DNA from: Planctomycetota bacterium
Lineage (GTDB): Bacteria > Planctomycetota > UBA1135 > GCA-002686595
DNA length: 40,495 nucleotides
NCBI GenBank assembly: GCA_027083445.1
Contig: JALWOP010000401.1
Span: 1-40,495 of the forward strand
Direction of reading: 5' to 3'
Position numbers and translations under genes: made by a program
Shown here: positions 34,017-40,495 of the stretch, piece after piece
Position numbering within the stretch: the stretch's first letter is position 1
Layout: every line of letters begins with the position of its first letter
The notes under the pieces: generated by a model
Database searches by the model: none
What the model was told of the DNA's origin: nothing
What the model saw: the letters and a program-made list of their open reading frames with translations, nothing else

Positions 34017-36713
34017 CTAGGAGTTGGCGTAGCCCCGCACCCGTGTCCAGGTCCGGCGCCATCCCGCGGGGAGTGGGGCGAGCGAGAGCACGCTCTCCCC
34101 GAGGCGACGCGCGACGGCCTCCTCTGAATAATCCTCGCGAATACGCTCGACGCCGCGCTCGGCGAGGCGCGACCAGAGCTCTTCATCCTGTTCCAGGCGG
34201 GTGATCTGGGCGACGAACTCCACAGCGCTCTCCGCGTGCAGGTAGTGCTCGCCGGGGACCAGCCCCATCCCCTCAGCGCCCACCGCCGTCGTGATTACCG
34301 GTAGGCCATAGCTCAAAGCCTGGCCGACCTTACCCTTGGCTCCCGCGCCGAAACGTAGGGGCGCCACGAGGGCTAGATGGCTGTCGAGGTGGGGCTCGAG
34401 GTCATCGACGAACCCGAGGAAACGCACGCGCGGGCTCGCAAAGCGGTCCAGATCGCCCCGTTCGCCGCCGCCGATCACATCGAGGGAGAGCTCGGGCCGC
34501 TCCTTCCAAAGCAGGGGCAGCACCTCGCCCAGGAGGTAGTTCAGCGCGTCGATATTGGGGGGGTGGTTGAAGGAGCCGATGAAGAGTAGGTCCCTCCGCC
34601 CATCGCGGCCCGGCCGCTTGCCCGGCAGGGGGTGGATGTTGGAGAGCACACTGACCGGGACTCGTCCCAGCTCCCGGCGCAGGAGCGCGGCTTCATCCTC
34701 GGAGATGGCGATGACATGGTCGCTCTTGCGATAGGCGGCCAGCTCCCTGCGACGCACCTTGCGCGCTTCGGCCGCCTTGGCGGAAGAGCCGGTCAGGTCG
34801 GCTTCGCGTTGCAGGCGTCGATAGTGCACGTCCACGCTGTCGGTCACGATGCGCGTGCCCGGAGAGTGGCGCCGCAGGAAGCGTAGGGCCCGGCGTGTCG
34901 TGTGGTAGTGCCCCAGGATCGCCACGTCGATGGGGTACTCCCGGGATAGGGCGACCAGGCGCGGGCCGAGACAGCGACGCGTGGGCCAGTCCCCTTCCAG
35001 GTGGCTGCGTCCGACGATGGTCTGCACCCCGAGGTTCTCGAGGGCGCGCCGGTGGGAGAGGTTTCCCAGGTAGCAGCGGCTGACGAAGCTGACCCGCTTG
35101 CCGGAGGCGCGCAGCGCCTTCACGATGTGGAAAAGGCGGAACGAACCCGAGTCCCGATCGAACATGGGAAACGAGGGGTGCACGATGAGTATGTGCCCCT
35201 CGGCCCGCTCCCGGGCGTGGTGGGGATCGCTGCCCGCCGGCGCATGCTCCCGATCCAAAACCTCGGCCCATTTCTCTCGAAAGCGCGTGCGGTTGGTCAC
35301 CTGATGGCGCTTCTCGCCGCCGCTTTCGTCCGTGCCGCAGGTGTGGCCTTCGAGATGGACGACCCTGGCGCGCGGTTCATAGATCACGCGGAGTCCGCGC
35401 TTCCTGACCTGGAAGCAAAGGTCGGTGTCCTCGTAATAGGCGGGGGCGAAGCGCTCGTCGAAGCCACCGAGCTCCTCCCAGAGACGGCGGGCGATCAAGA
35501 GGGCTGCGCCCGAGACGTAGTCGACCTCACGTCGGTACTGGTAGCGGTCGCGACTTGGATCGTCGAACTTGCCGTAGTTGCAGCCACTGGCATCGCGGTA
35601 GATGATGCCCCCCGCTTCCTGGAGCTTGCCGTCGGGATAGAGCAACTGGGCGCCGACGACACCGACTTCGGGGCTGCTCTCGGCGGCCTCGACGAGAGCA
35701 TCGAGCCAGCCAGCCAGGGGCTCGGTGTCGTTGTTCAAGAGCAGGAGGTATCGGCCGCGTGCCTGTCGGGCAGCGGTGTTGACCGTGCGCAGGAAACCCT
35801 GGTTCTCCTCGGCCCGCGAGAGGCGCACGCGCGGGTCCGCCAGGATGGCGGCCTCTTCGGGGAAGTGTTCGGGCCCGGCATCATCGCGCAGGATGATCTC
35901 GAAGCGCGGACCCGTGGGCAGGGCATGGTCCAGGATGGCGCGCACGCAGGCCTCGGTCACGGCGACCTCGCCGTAAAAGGGGATCACGATCGAGACGTCG
36001 ATCGGCCCCTCGTCAGAGGCGGCTTTTTCGCCCAGGGCCGCCAGGACGGGGGCGGGGTGGGAGTTGCGCCAGTGTTCGCCTACGCAGGAGGCATCGCCTT
36101 GGGCCTCTCCCTGCAAGAGAGATGCGCCATAGCGGGAGAGACAGGCATCGAGCATGTCGACCGCTTCGAGCCTGCCCGAGCGAGGCCCCTCGAAGCGAAA
36201 GCCCTGCCCCGGGCGGCAGGCGATGAGTGTGCGGCCCTCGATCGGCAGCACCCGGTCCAGCCGTGAGTGGAACCAGCGCGCCTCCATACCGAAGCAGAGT
36301 GCACGCGGGGCGCGTTCGCAGGCGCGCAGGACTTCGACCGGGTCGTCCAGGAACTCGCCGGCGCCCAGCACCAGGACGTCGTGGCAGCCAAGCTCCGAGA
36401 GGGCGGCGTTCAGCACCTCGGCCTGGGGTCCGGAGCGAAGGAATAGTTCGCCTCGCCCGGCGGCGCCGAGCGCTGCGCGCACGGCTGCGGTGCGCTCCTC
36501 GTCGGGGCGAATCTCATGCCCTCCGGTCGGCAGGGTGATCTCTCCGGGATCGAACTCAAAGCCCTCCCCCTGGGCTCCGGGCACCACCAGGATGCGGCTC
36601 ACCAGCGGAGCGAGGGAGAGGAGCTGGGCCGGAAGCCACTGGGGTTCGTCACCGGCGAGGATCAGCGCTCCCCAGCGTGTGCGGGGGTCGGGGCGAGGCG
36701 CGTTGGAATCCAT
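34017..36713 (-). CDS. Two-headed glycosyltransferase (GT2 + GT4)
   Basis: 898 residues. Residues 1-220 look like a divergent GT-A-type domain (WGALILAGDEPQWLPAQLLSLAPLVSRILVV). Residues about 235-490 are a GT2: DVSIVIPFYGEVAVTEACVRAIL, YLLLLNNDTEPLAGWLDAL, ED motif in YYEDTDLCFQVRKRGLRV. Residues about 500-880 are a GT4-like GT-B domain: ILIVHPSFPMFDRDSGSFR, LLFIGSFNHPPNIDALNYL and FGAGAKGKVGQALSYGLPVITT. Such fusions are known in O-antigen and S-layer glycan synthesis and can add two sugars in succession. ATG 36713 is chosen because homology starts soon after; the longer frame overlaps the upstream gene. The gene is 55 bp from the methyltransferase-sulfatase fusion on the same strand. Confidence 0.87.
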   Translation of the reverse strand: MDSNAPRPDPRTRWGALILAGDEPQWLPAQLLSLAPLVSRILVVPGAQGEGFEFDPGEITLPTGGHEIRPDEERTAAVRAALGAAGRGELFLRSGPQAEVLNAALSELGCHDVLVLGAGEFLDDPVEVLRACERAPRALCFGMEARWFHSRLDRVLPIEGRTLIACRPGQGFRFEGPRSGRLEAVDMLDACLSRYGASLLQGEAQGDASCVGEHWRNSHPAPVLAALGEKAASDEGPIDVSIVIPFYGEVAVTEACVRAILDHALPTGPRFEIILRDDAGPEHFPEEAAILADPRVRLSRAEENQGFLRTVNTAARQARGRYLLLLNNDTEPLAGWLDALVEAAESSPEVGVVGAQLLYPDGKLQEAGGIIYRDASGCNYGKFDDPSRDRYQYRREVDYVSGAALLIARRLWEELGGFDERFAPAYYEDTDLCFQVRKRGLRVIYEPRARVVHLEGHTCGTDESGGEKRHQVTNRTRFREKWAEVLDREHAPAGSDPHHARERAEGHILIVHPSFPMFDRDSGSFRLFHIVKALRASGKRVSFVSRCYLGNLSHRRALENLGVQTIVGRSHLEGDWPTRRCLGPRLVALSREYPIDVAILGHYHTTRRALRFLRRHSPGTRIVTDSVDVHYRRLQREADLTGSSAKAAEARKVRRRELAAYRKSDHVIAISEDEAALLRRELGRVPVSVLSNIHPLPGKRPGRDGRRDLLFIGSFNHPPNIDALNYLLGEVLPLLWKERPELSLDVIGGGERGDLDRFASPRVRFLGFVDDLEPHLDSHLALVAPLRFGAGAKGKVGQALSYGLPVITTAVGAEGMGLVPGEHYLHAESAVEFVAQITRLEQDEELWSRLAERGVERIREDYSEEAVARRLGESVLSLAPLPAGWRRTWTRVRGYANS

Positions 36714-36768
36714 GGGGCGCGCGCATCCTAGCAGGTAGAATCGAGAGCGGAGGAGCCCTCGCGGGAGC

Positions 36769-39003
36769 TCACTCCGAGTTCCCCGTGTAGCCCAGGGCAT
36801 CCATCTTGGCCCGCTTGGAGGCGCTTTTCTTCTTGGGGAGCCAGGCCTTGGGCAGGTCATCGCGGGAGGGGCGCCGAGCCGCGGTCAGTTCCGCGAGGCG
36901 GCCGGGGTACTTCTCGGCAACGTCCTTGGAGAGATCACCTTGGAGATCGAAGAGCTGGGGCTTTCTGTCGCCTTCGACGACGAGCTGGAATCTGCCGTCG
37001 GTGATGCCCCACCAGCGCGATCCATTCATGGTGCTGACCAGCTCCTGGATGGCGAACGAGCGGCGGGGCGGGGCGAAGAGGGAGGCTCCGAAACCTTCGG
37101 TTGGTGCCAAACCGAAGGCGTCGAGCACGGTCGCATGGAGATCGAGGAGGCTCACGAGACGCTCATCCTTCGCCGGTTGAACTTGGCCCGGGAAGCGCGC
37201 GATGAGAGGCACGTGCACCATGCAGGGATAGGTCGTCTCCCCATGGCAGAACCAATAGTCGTGCTCGCCGAGAGCCTCGCCGTGATCGGCGGCGAACAGG
37301 ATCAGGGCCTCGTCCGCCCGGCCGTTGGATCCGAGGTAGGCGAGGAGCTCCCCGAGAGCGTCGTCCATGCTCCGTATCTCGGAGCGGTAGAGCTCGCGAT
37401 AGGTCCCCGCCCGGCACTCCCCGTCCAGGTCCTGATAGCGAGGAATCTGCCCCTTGCCGGAATGCGAGGTTCCGATGGGCAGGCAGGGTCCGGGATCGAG
37501 GGTCCCGGCATCGCGCGCGGCGAACTCCGCCGGTGGCGTGTAGGGACCGTGCGGGTCCATGTAGTGCACCCACAGGAAGAACTCCTCGATGCCGTCCCTC
37601 TCGAAGCTGCGCAGAATGCGAAGCGCAGCAGAGGTGGTATCGACGGCGTTGCGCTCGGGTATCTTGCGGTTGAGTTCCGTGTCGGGTAGCTCGTCATCGT
37701 AGAGGTCGAATCCCTGGGAGATCCCGACCAGTTCTCCCTCGACCGTCTGGCGATGCAGGACGAAGTTGGAGACCACGGCTGCCGTTGGGATTCCGCGGTA
37801 GGCGAGTTGCTCGGTGAACGTGTCGATTTCGGAGGCCAGTTGGTAGCGATTCCCCTTCAAGACCCCGACCTCGGAGGGGAGGAAGCCGGTGAAGATGCCG
37901 GCAAAGGAGGGGCCGGTCGTCGGTGCCGTCGAGAAGGCGCGCGGATAGACCGTTGCTTGGCGAGCGAGGTCATCCAGGGCTGGGGTCAGTCCCAGGGCGC
38001 CACCCACATGATCCGCGCGCAGGGTGTCGCAGGTGATCAGGATCACCCTGCGTGCTCGGCGTACACCGGTCGCCCGGGCGGGGTGTTGCAGTTCGACATC
38101 AGAGGTAGGGGGCTCCGCGTTCTCCTGTGAGCACCCCAGGAGCAACGCGAGGAGTAGGGCCAAAAAGAGCAGGCCGGCGACGGTCTGGGCTTGCTTGCGT
38201 TGCCGGCGTAGACGCCTGCCGGCAGCACGCTCCTGTTCGAGTACCTCGCGCGTCTGTTCGAGACGCCCCTGGGCGTCCGTGTGGCCCTCCTCCACGAGAA
38301 TGCCCCCGGGTAGACAGGGTAGGGTCCCGTCGGAGCAGAGCGCGGTCGTGTACATCCCATCGGGGAGGCCCTCTTCGAACGAGGCCTTCTCGAGGTCGGC
38401 TTGGTAGCGTCCGAAGGGGGTGCCCTCGGTAGGGGGGTCGGGAACGAGCAGGGATCCGAAGACCACGCGTTGGCGGTAGAGGCGCACGTTTCGAAAGGCG
38501 CCGCGCACGAACTCACCGAACTCCTCGTGGTAGAGCTCGCGCACGTGGAATTCGTTCTGGTAATCGCGATCGTCCGAGTAGACCTTCTTGTCGGGCGTGC
38601 AGACCAGAAAGATCCCGCCGGGGACGAGGACCCGGCGCACTTCGGCCAGGAATTCCTCCTGGGTGTGGATGTGCTCCAGGGTTTCGAAGCTGACGACTAC
38701 GTCCACCGTCTCCCGGCCGAGGGGAATGGCATCACAGGAGCCGGCGAGATAGGCATGGCCGTATTTCGCTCGGGCATGGGCCGCCGCCGCGGGTGCGATA
38801 TCCACGCCGATGACTCTGGCCGCTCGGGTGGCCAGGAGATGGGTGCCGTAGCCCTCTCCGCAGGCGATGTCGAGCACGCGCTTGCCCCGCACCACTTCGA
38901 GGGCGGCCGCATAGCGATGGAGGTGTTCGAGGACCAGGTCACCTCCGACCTCGGGCATCAAGCGCTCCCCAGTCCAAGCGAGCTCGGAGTTGTCCGCGGG
39001 CAT
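36769..39003 (-). CDS. Methyltransferase-TM-sulfatase-fold fusion protein
   Basis: 744 residues in one open frame. Residues 1-230 are a class I SAM methyltransferase (RVLDIACGEGYGTHLLA, about 42-58; VVVSFETLEHIHTQEEFL). A short charged coil (240-272, ending RRLRRQRKQAQ) leads into a TM helix (274-290, VAGLLFLALLLALLLG) and Cys291. Residues 300-744 are a sulfatase-fold domain: VILITCDTLRADHVG (Asp326), TGPSFAGIFTG (Thr363 at the nucleophile position), FAADHGEALGEHDYWFCHGE. The basic side before the helix places the methyltransferase in the cytoplasm and the hydrolase outside. LLLGC resembles a lipobox, so an internal start making a lipoprotein was considered, but no good start or SD is seen near it. 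It ends in ALGYTGNSE, a version of the shared GYLG tail. Confidence 0.85.
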   Translation of the reverse strand: MPADNSELAWTGERLMPEVGGDLVLEHLHRYAAALEVVRGKRVLDIACGEGYGTHLLATRAARVIGVDIAPAAAAHARAKYGHAYLAGSCDAIPLGRETVDVVVSFETLEHIHTQEEFLAEVRRVLVPGGIFLVCTPDKKVYSDDRDYQNEFHVRELYHEEFGEFVRGAFRNVRLYRQRVVFGSLLVPDPPTEGTPFGRYQADLEKASFEEGLPDGMYTTALCSDGTLPCLPGGILVEEGHTDAQGRLEQTREVLEQERAAGRRLRRQRKQAQTVAGLLFLALLLALLLGCSQENAEPPTSDVELQHPARATGVRRARRVILITCDTLRADHVGGALGLTPALDDLARQATVYPRAFSTAPTTGPSFAGIFTGFLPSEVGVLKGNRYQLASEIDTFTEQLAYRGIPTAAVVSNFVLHRQTVEGELVGISQGFDLYDDELPDTELNRKIPERNAVDTTSAALRILRSFERDGIEEFFLWVHYMDPHGPYTPPAEFAARDAGTLDPGPCLPIGTSHSGKGQIPRYQDLDGECRAGTYRELYRSEIRSMDDALGELLAYLGSNGRADEALILFAADHGEALGEHDYWFCHGETTYPCMVHVPLIARFPGQVQPAKDERLVSLLDLHATVLDAFGLAPTEGFGASLFAPPRRSFAIQELVSTMNGSRWWGITDGRFQLVVEGDRKPQLFDLQGDLSKDVAEKYPGRLAELTAARRPSRDDLPKAWLPKKKSASKRAKMDALGYTGNSE

Positions 39004-39117
39004 GGCGGGGCGGATCCTACCGGCGGAGTGGACAGCGGGCCACAGGTCCCGATCGGCACCGAGATCGGCCCGGTAGGAGCGCGGTGGGTGCCCGCCTCCA
39101 GCCAGGGCCTTCGACTC

Positions 39118-39525
39118 TCACCGCACGGCGGCGTCCAGGACCCCGGGTGGGGCGGTGGGCTCGCCCTCCGGCGCGGGGAGCACTCCCCCTACCTCGTACC
39201 CCAGGGGCCGCAGGCGGGCGGCGATCCGGGGGACGAGGTCCTCCTCGCGACAGAGGTCCGCGTCATAGAGAACCGAGACCGAGCCGGCGGCCACGTCCAC
39301 TCCGATTTTCCAGATGCAGGGCAGCCCATCCAGGGCGCCGGCGACCCGAATGGGTCACCAGGTCGGTCAGTGCAGACCGGAGACCGCGAGTTCCACACGA
39401 CCCAGGTTTTCAGGAGGCGGAGCTTCGCGGCTCTTCCACCACCCGAGAAAGACGAGAGCGCAGACCAAGAGACCCGCACCCAGACGGATGGCGAGCACGC
39501 TGCGATCGATTCGGCGGGTGGGCAT
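39118..39525 (-). CDS. Candidate selenoprotein: membrane-anchored HMA (MerP-like) domain with UPTWU site (two in-frame TGA)
   Basis: From ATG 39525, with TAGGAGGA six bases upstream, one frame runs to TGA 39118 if TGA at 39369-39367 and 39357-39355 are read as Sec53 and Sec57; 135 residues. A TM anchor (about 10-30, VLAIRLGAGLLVCALVFLGWW) is followed by a heavy-metal-associated domain. It reads VELAVSGLH-U-PTW-U-PIRVAGALDGLP, then VDVAAGSVSVLYDADLCREEDL and LGYEVG, which is the HMA plan: beta strand, metal loop C-P-x-x-C, helix with V-x-x-A-L-x-x-L, strand, helix, GYEV. Both Sec fall exactly on the two metal-ligand cysteines. Read with plain stops, only a 60-residue fragment without the metal loop would remain. 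Role: selenolate/metal or redox chemistry at the membrane (inference). It is upstream of, and on the same strand as, the methyltransferase-sulfatase fusion (114-bp gap). Confidence 0.85.
39325..39354 (-). promoter_or_regulatory. Candidate bacterial SECIS hairpin directly after the second TGA
   Basis: On the minus strand the 30 bases following TGA 39357-39355 begin CCCAUUCGGG and end CCUGGAUGGG. They pair as ten continuous base pairs, with two G-U pairs (U6-G25 and G8-U23), closing a 10-base loop, UCGCCGGCGC. The loop starts 11 bases after the second TGA and 23 after the first, in the range used by SelB-dependent elements, and contains several G. Folding was done by eye. Confidence 0.62.
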
Positions 39526-39710
39526 GAATCCTCCTACGGAGAGGGGTTGGATTTGGGACAGCTAGGTTACGGAGCGTTCAACTTCGTCTATCGGATTTCC
39601 CTTGTGACCCCGTCTCCCGGGCATGTCAGGCGCTCTCTTCCCATATCCGAGCCATATCTCAGAAAACTGTCTGCTTCTGACACTCGTGGAGCGAGAAGAC
39701 CTCTGGGCAG
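39526..39710. promoter_or_regulatory. Divergent intergenic region with CCATATC direct repeat
   Basis: A 185-bp region between the HMA selenoprotein gene (minus) and the MshEN-like gene (plus), less GC-rich than its surroundings, so both promoters probably lie here. CCATATC occurs at 39641-39647 and 39652-39658, an 11-base period (one helical turn), which fits a tandem binding site. No confident -10/-35 boxes were assigned. Confidence 0.4.
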
Positions 39711-40145
39711 ATGCAACCGGTCGATGTGAGAGAAGCGATGGAAGAGCCGCTGAACGGTACGAATGAGTTCTGGAGAATCATGGTCGAGGGAGGCGTTTTG
39801 GACGAGCGCCTGGCCGGCGAGTTCCGCCGCCGAACCCACAAGAAGTGGACTCCCCTGGGCCAGATCCTGGTGGAGCGTCGCATTCTCGACATCAGCCAGG
39901 TGATGGGTCTGCTTGCGATGCAGGCGGACGAGCCCGAGATGCGTCTGGGGGACCTGGCCGTGCGTGAGGGCATGTGTACCTCCGAGCAGATCTCCGCCGC
40001 CCTGGTCGAGCAGCGTCAAGCCTGTCCCCACCCGATCGAACTCTTGCTCGAGGATCGCAGGATCGAGAAGGCGGGCTTCTTCACGACCCTGATCGACTAT
40101 GTGCGTTGGCTCGAGGGACAGCTCTACGCGAGCCGCGTGGGCTGA
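39711..40145 (+). CDS. MshEN-like (GspE N-terminal type) domain protein
   Basis: 144 residues. The pattern PLGQILVERRILDISQVMGLLAMQ, then RLGDLAVREGMCTSEQISAALVEQR resembles the tandem 'LGxxLVxxGxIxxxQLxxALxxQ' units of the GspE/PilB N-terminal (MshEN) domain, here without any ATPase. MshEN units can bind cyclic di-GMP in some proteins; the arginine and glycine pattern for that is not clearly present. A stand-alone protein of this type may be a regulator or adapter (inference). ATG 39711 is used; ATG 39738 (residue 10) is an equal alternative. It is followed 45 bp later by a TPR gene on the same strand. Confidence 0.6.
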   Translation: MQPVDVREAMEEPLNGTNEFWRIMVEGGVLDERLAGEFRRRTHKKWTPLGQILVERRILDISQVMGLLAMQADEPEMRLGDLAVREGMCTSEQISAALVEQRQACPHPIELLLEDRRIEKAGFFTTLIDYVRWLEGQLYASRVG

Positions 40146-40190
40146 GCGCCCGCCGGGTCGGCCTGGTGGAGTCGGGGTAGACTTGGCCCC

Positions 40191-40495
40191 GTGACCTCGA
40201 AGAAGGCCCGTCAGCGGGATCGGCGCGCCAATGAACGCCTGCGTGCCCAGGCCCAGGAAGAGCTCCGCGCCGGACGTCCCGATCGGGCCCGGCGCCTGCT
40301 CGAACGGGCCATCGCCCGCCACCCGGCCAACGCCCGTTTCTGGTTCGATCTGGGGCGACTCGAAGCGGGCGAGGGGGATCACGGGGCCGCCCTGCGGGCT
40401 CTCGAACGGGCGCTCGAACTCTCCCCGACCTACACTCGGGCACGCCGCGCCCTCGTCGACCTGGGCGGGACGCCCCCGCCCCCCCCGCCCCAGGG
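40191..40495 (+). CDS. TPR-repeat protein, 3' end outside window
   Basis: The frame opens at GTG 40191 and runs off the right edge (about 101 residues visible). After a basic, charged start (TSKKARQRDRRANERLRAQA) come two to three tetratricopeptide-type helical pairs: AQEELRAGRPDRARRLLERAIARHP, NARFWFDLGRLEAGEGDHGAALRALERALELSP and TYTRARRALVDLG. A proline run (GTPPPPPPQ) lies at the edge. TPRs mediate protein-protein contact; the specific role is unknown. The start is chosen as the first GTG after the upstream stop. Confidence 0.75.
   Translation, partial: MTSKKARQRDRRANERLRAQAQEELRAGRPDRARRLLERAIARHPANARFWFDLGRLEAGEGDHGAALRALERALELSPTYTRARRALVDLGGTPPPPPPQ

Noticed and set aside
38281-38330. 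Internal GTG start making a separate sulfatase-fold lipoprotein
   Set aside because: The possible GTG lies about 55 residues before the lipobox-like Cys, too long for a signal peptide, with no clear SD; kept only as an alternative.
39118-39300. Stand-alone 60-residue protein from GTG 39300
   Set aside because: It lacks an SD and half of the HMA fold; the frame reading through two TGA codons has an SD, a TM anchor and the complete fold.

Overview
The window is about 40.5 kb of very GC-rich DNA with closely packed genes and no gap longer than about 200 bases. It looks like chromosome of a free-living, Gram-negative-type bacterium. Lipobox and signal-peptide proteins, sulfatase-type hydrolases, an ECF sigma factor fused to a membrane and MORN-repeat tail, a Hanks-type kinase-like protein and a large surface-polysaccharide gene set are what one sees in Planctomycetota and in myxobacterial or deltaproteobacterial relatives. 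Planctomycetota is my best guess from gene style only. No rRNA, tRNA, CRISPR array, phage or transposon was seen.

Layout. (1) 1-3200: MazG, an ExbD-like secreted protein and the sigma/MORN fusion. (2) 3243-14429: surface glycan block 1. It has two tandem methyltransferase/coiled-coil paralogs, a PAQR-family membrane protein, an AsnB-type amidotransferase, a GT4 glycosyltransferase, a WbpP-like 4-epimerase diverging from a TviB/WbpO-like dehydrogenase, and a five-TM sulfatase-fold protein. The epimerase, dehydrogenase and amidotransferase together suggest UDP-GalNAcA and its amide. (3) 14490-30684: a metabolic block. On the minus strand lie an OYE-type flavin oxidoreductase and an SGNH protein. 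On the plus strand lie MtfA, SDR, RidA, a candidate selenoprotein, a crotonase, an acyl-CoA dehydrogenase, a [2Fe-2S] ferredoxin, an unrecognised possibly ferritin-like protein, a kynureninase-like enzyme, a hydrolase-like protein, a pseudokinase-like protein, a Calx-beta lipoprotein, a benzoate-CoA ligase family enzyme, a creatininase family protein, a 4HBT thioesterase and MetF. Much of this set resembles the aerobic CoA-dependent route for anthranilate (2-aminobenzoyl-CoA), here with kynureninase as a possible feeder. (4) 30778-39003: surface glycan block 2, with GT2, a sulfotransferase, two more sulfatase-fold proteins (one fused to a methyltransferase) and a GT2-GT4 fusion. (5) 39118-40495: a second candidate selenoprotein, an MshEN-like protein and the start of a TPR protein.

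The most notable result is two genes that only make sense if in-frame TGA codons are read as selenocysteine. At 18901-20118 a thioredoxin/PDZ protein has TGA at both positions of its CxxC-like site (UxxU, followed by a Cys). At 39118-39525 (minus) a membrane-anchored heavy-metal-associated (HMA) domain protein has TGA at both metal-binding cysteine positions (UPTWU). Its start has a strong Shine-Dalgarno site, and a continuous 10-bp hairpin follows the second TGA directly. TGA is an ordinary stop for many neighbouring genes, so this is local recoding and not a changed code. Paired Sec in two unrelated redox/metal motifs within 20 kb is hard to explain by random nonsense mutations. The selenocysteine machinery itself is not in the window.
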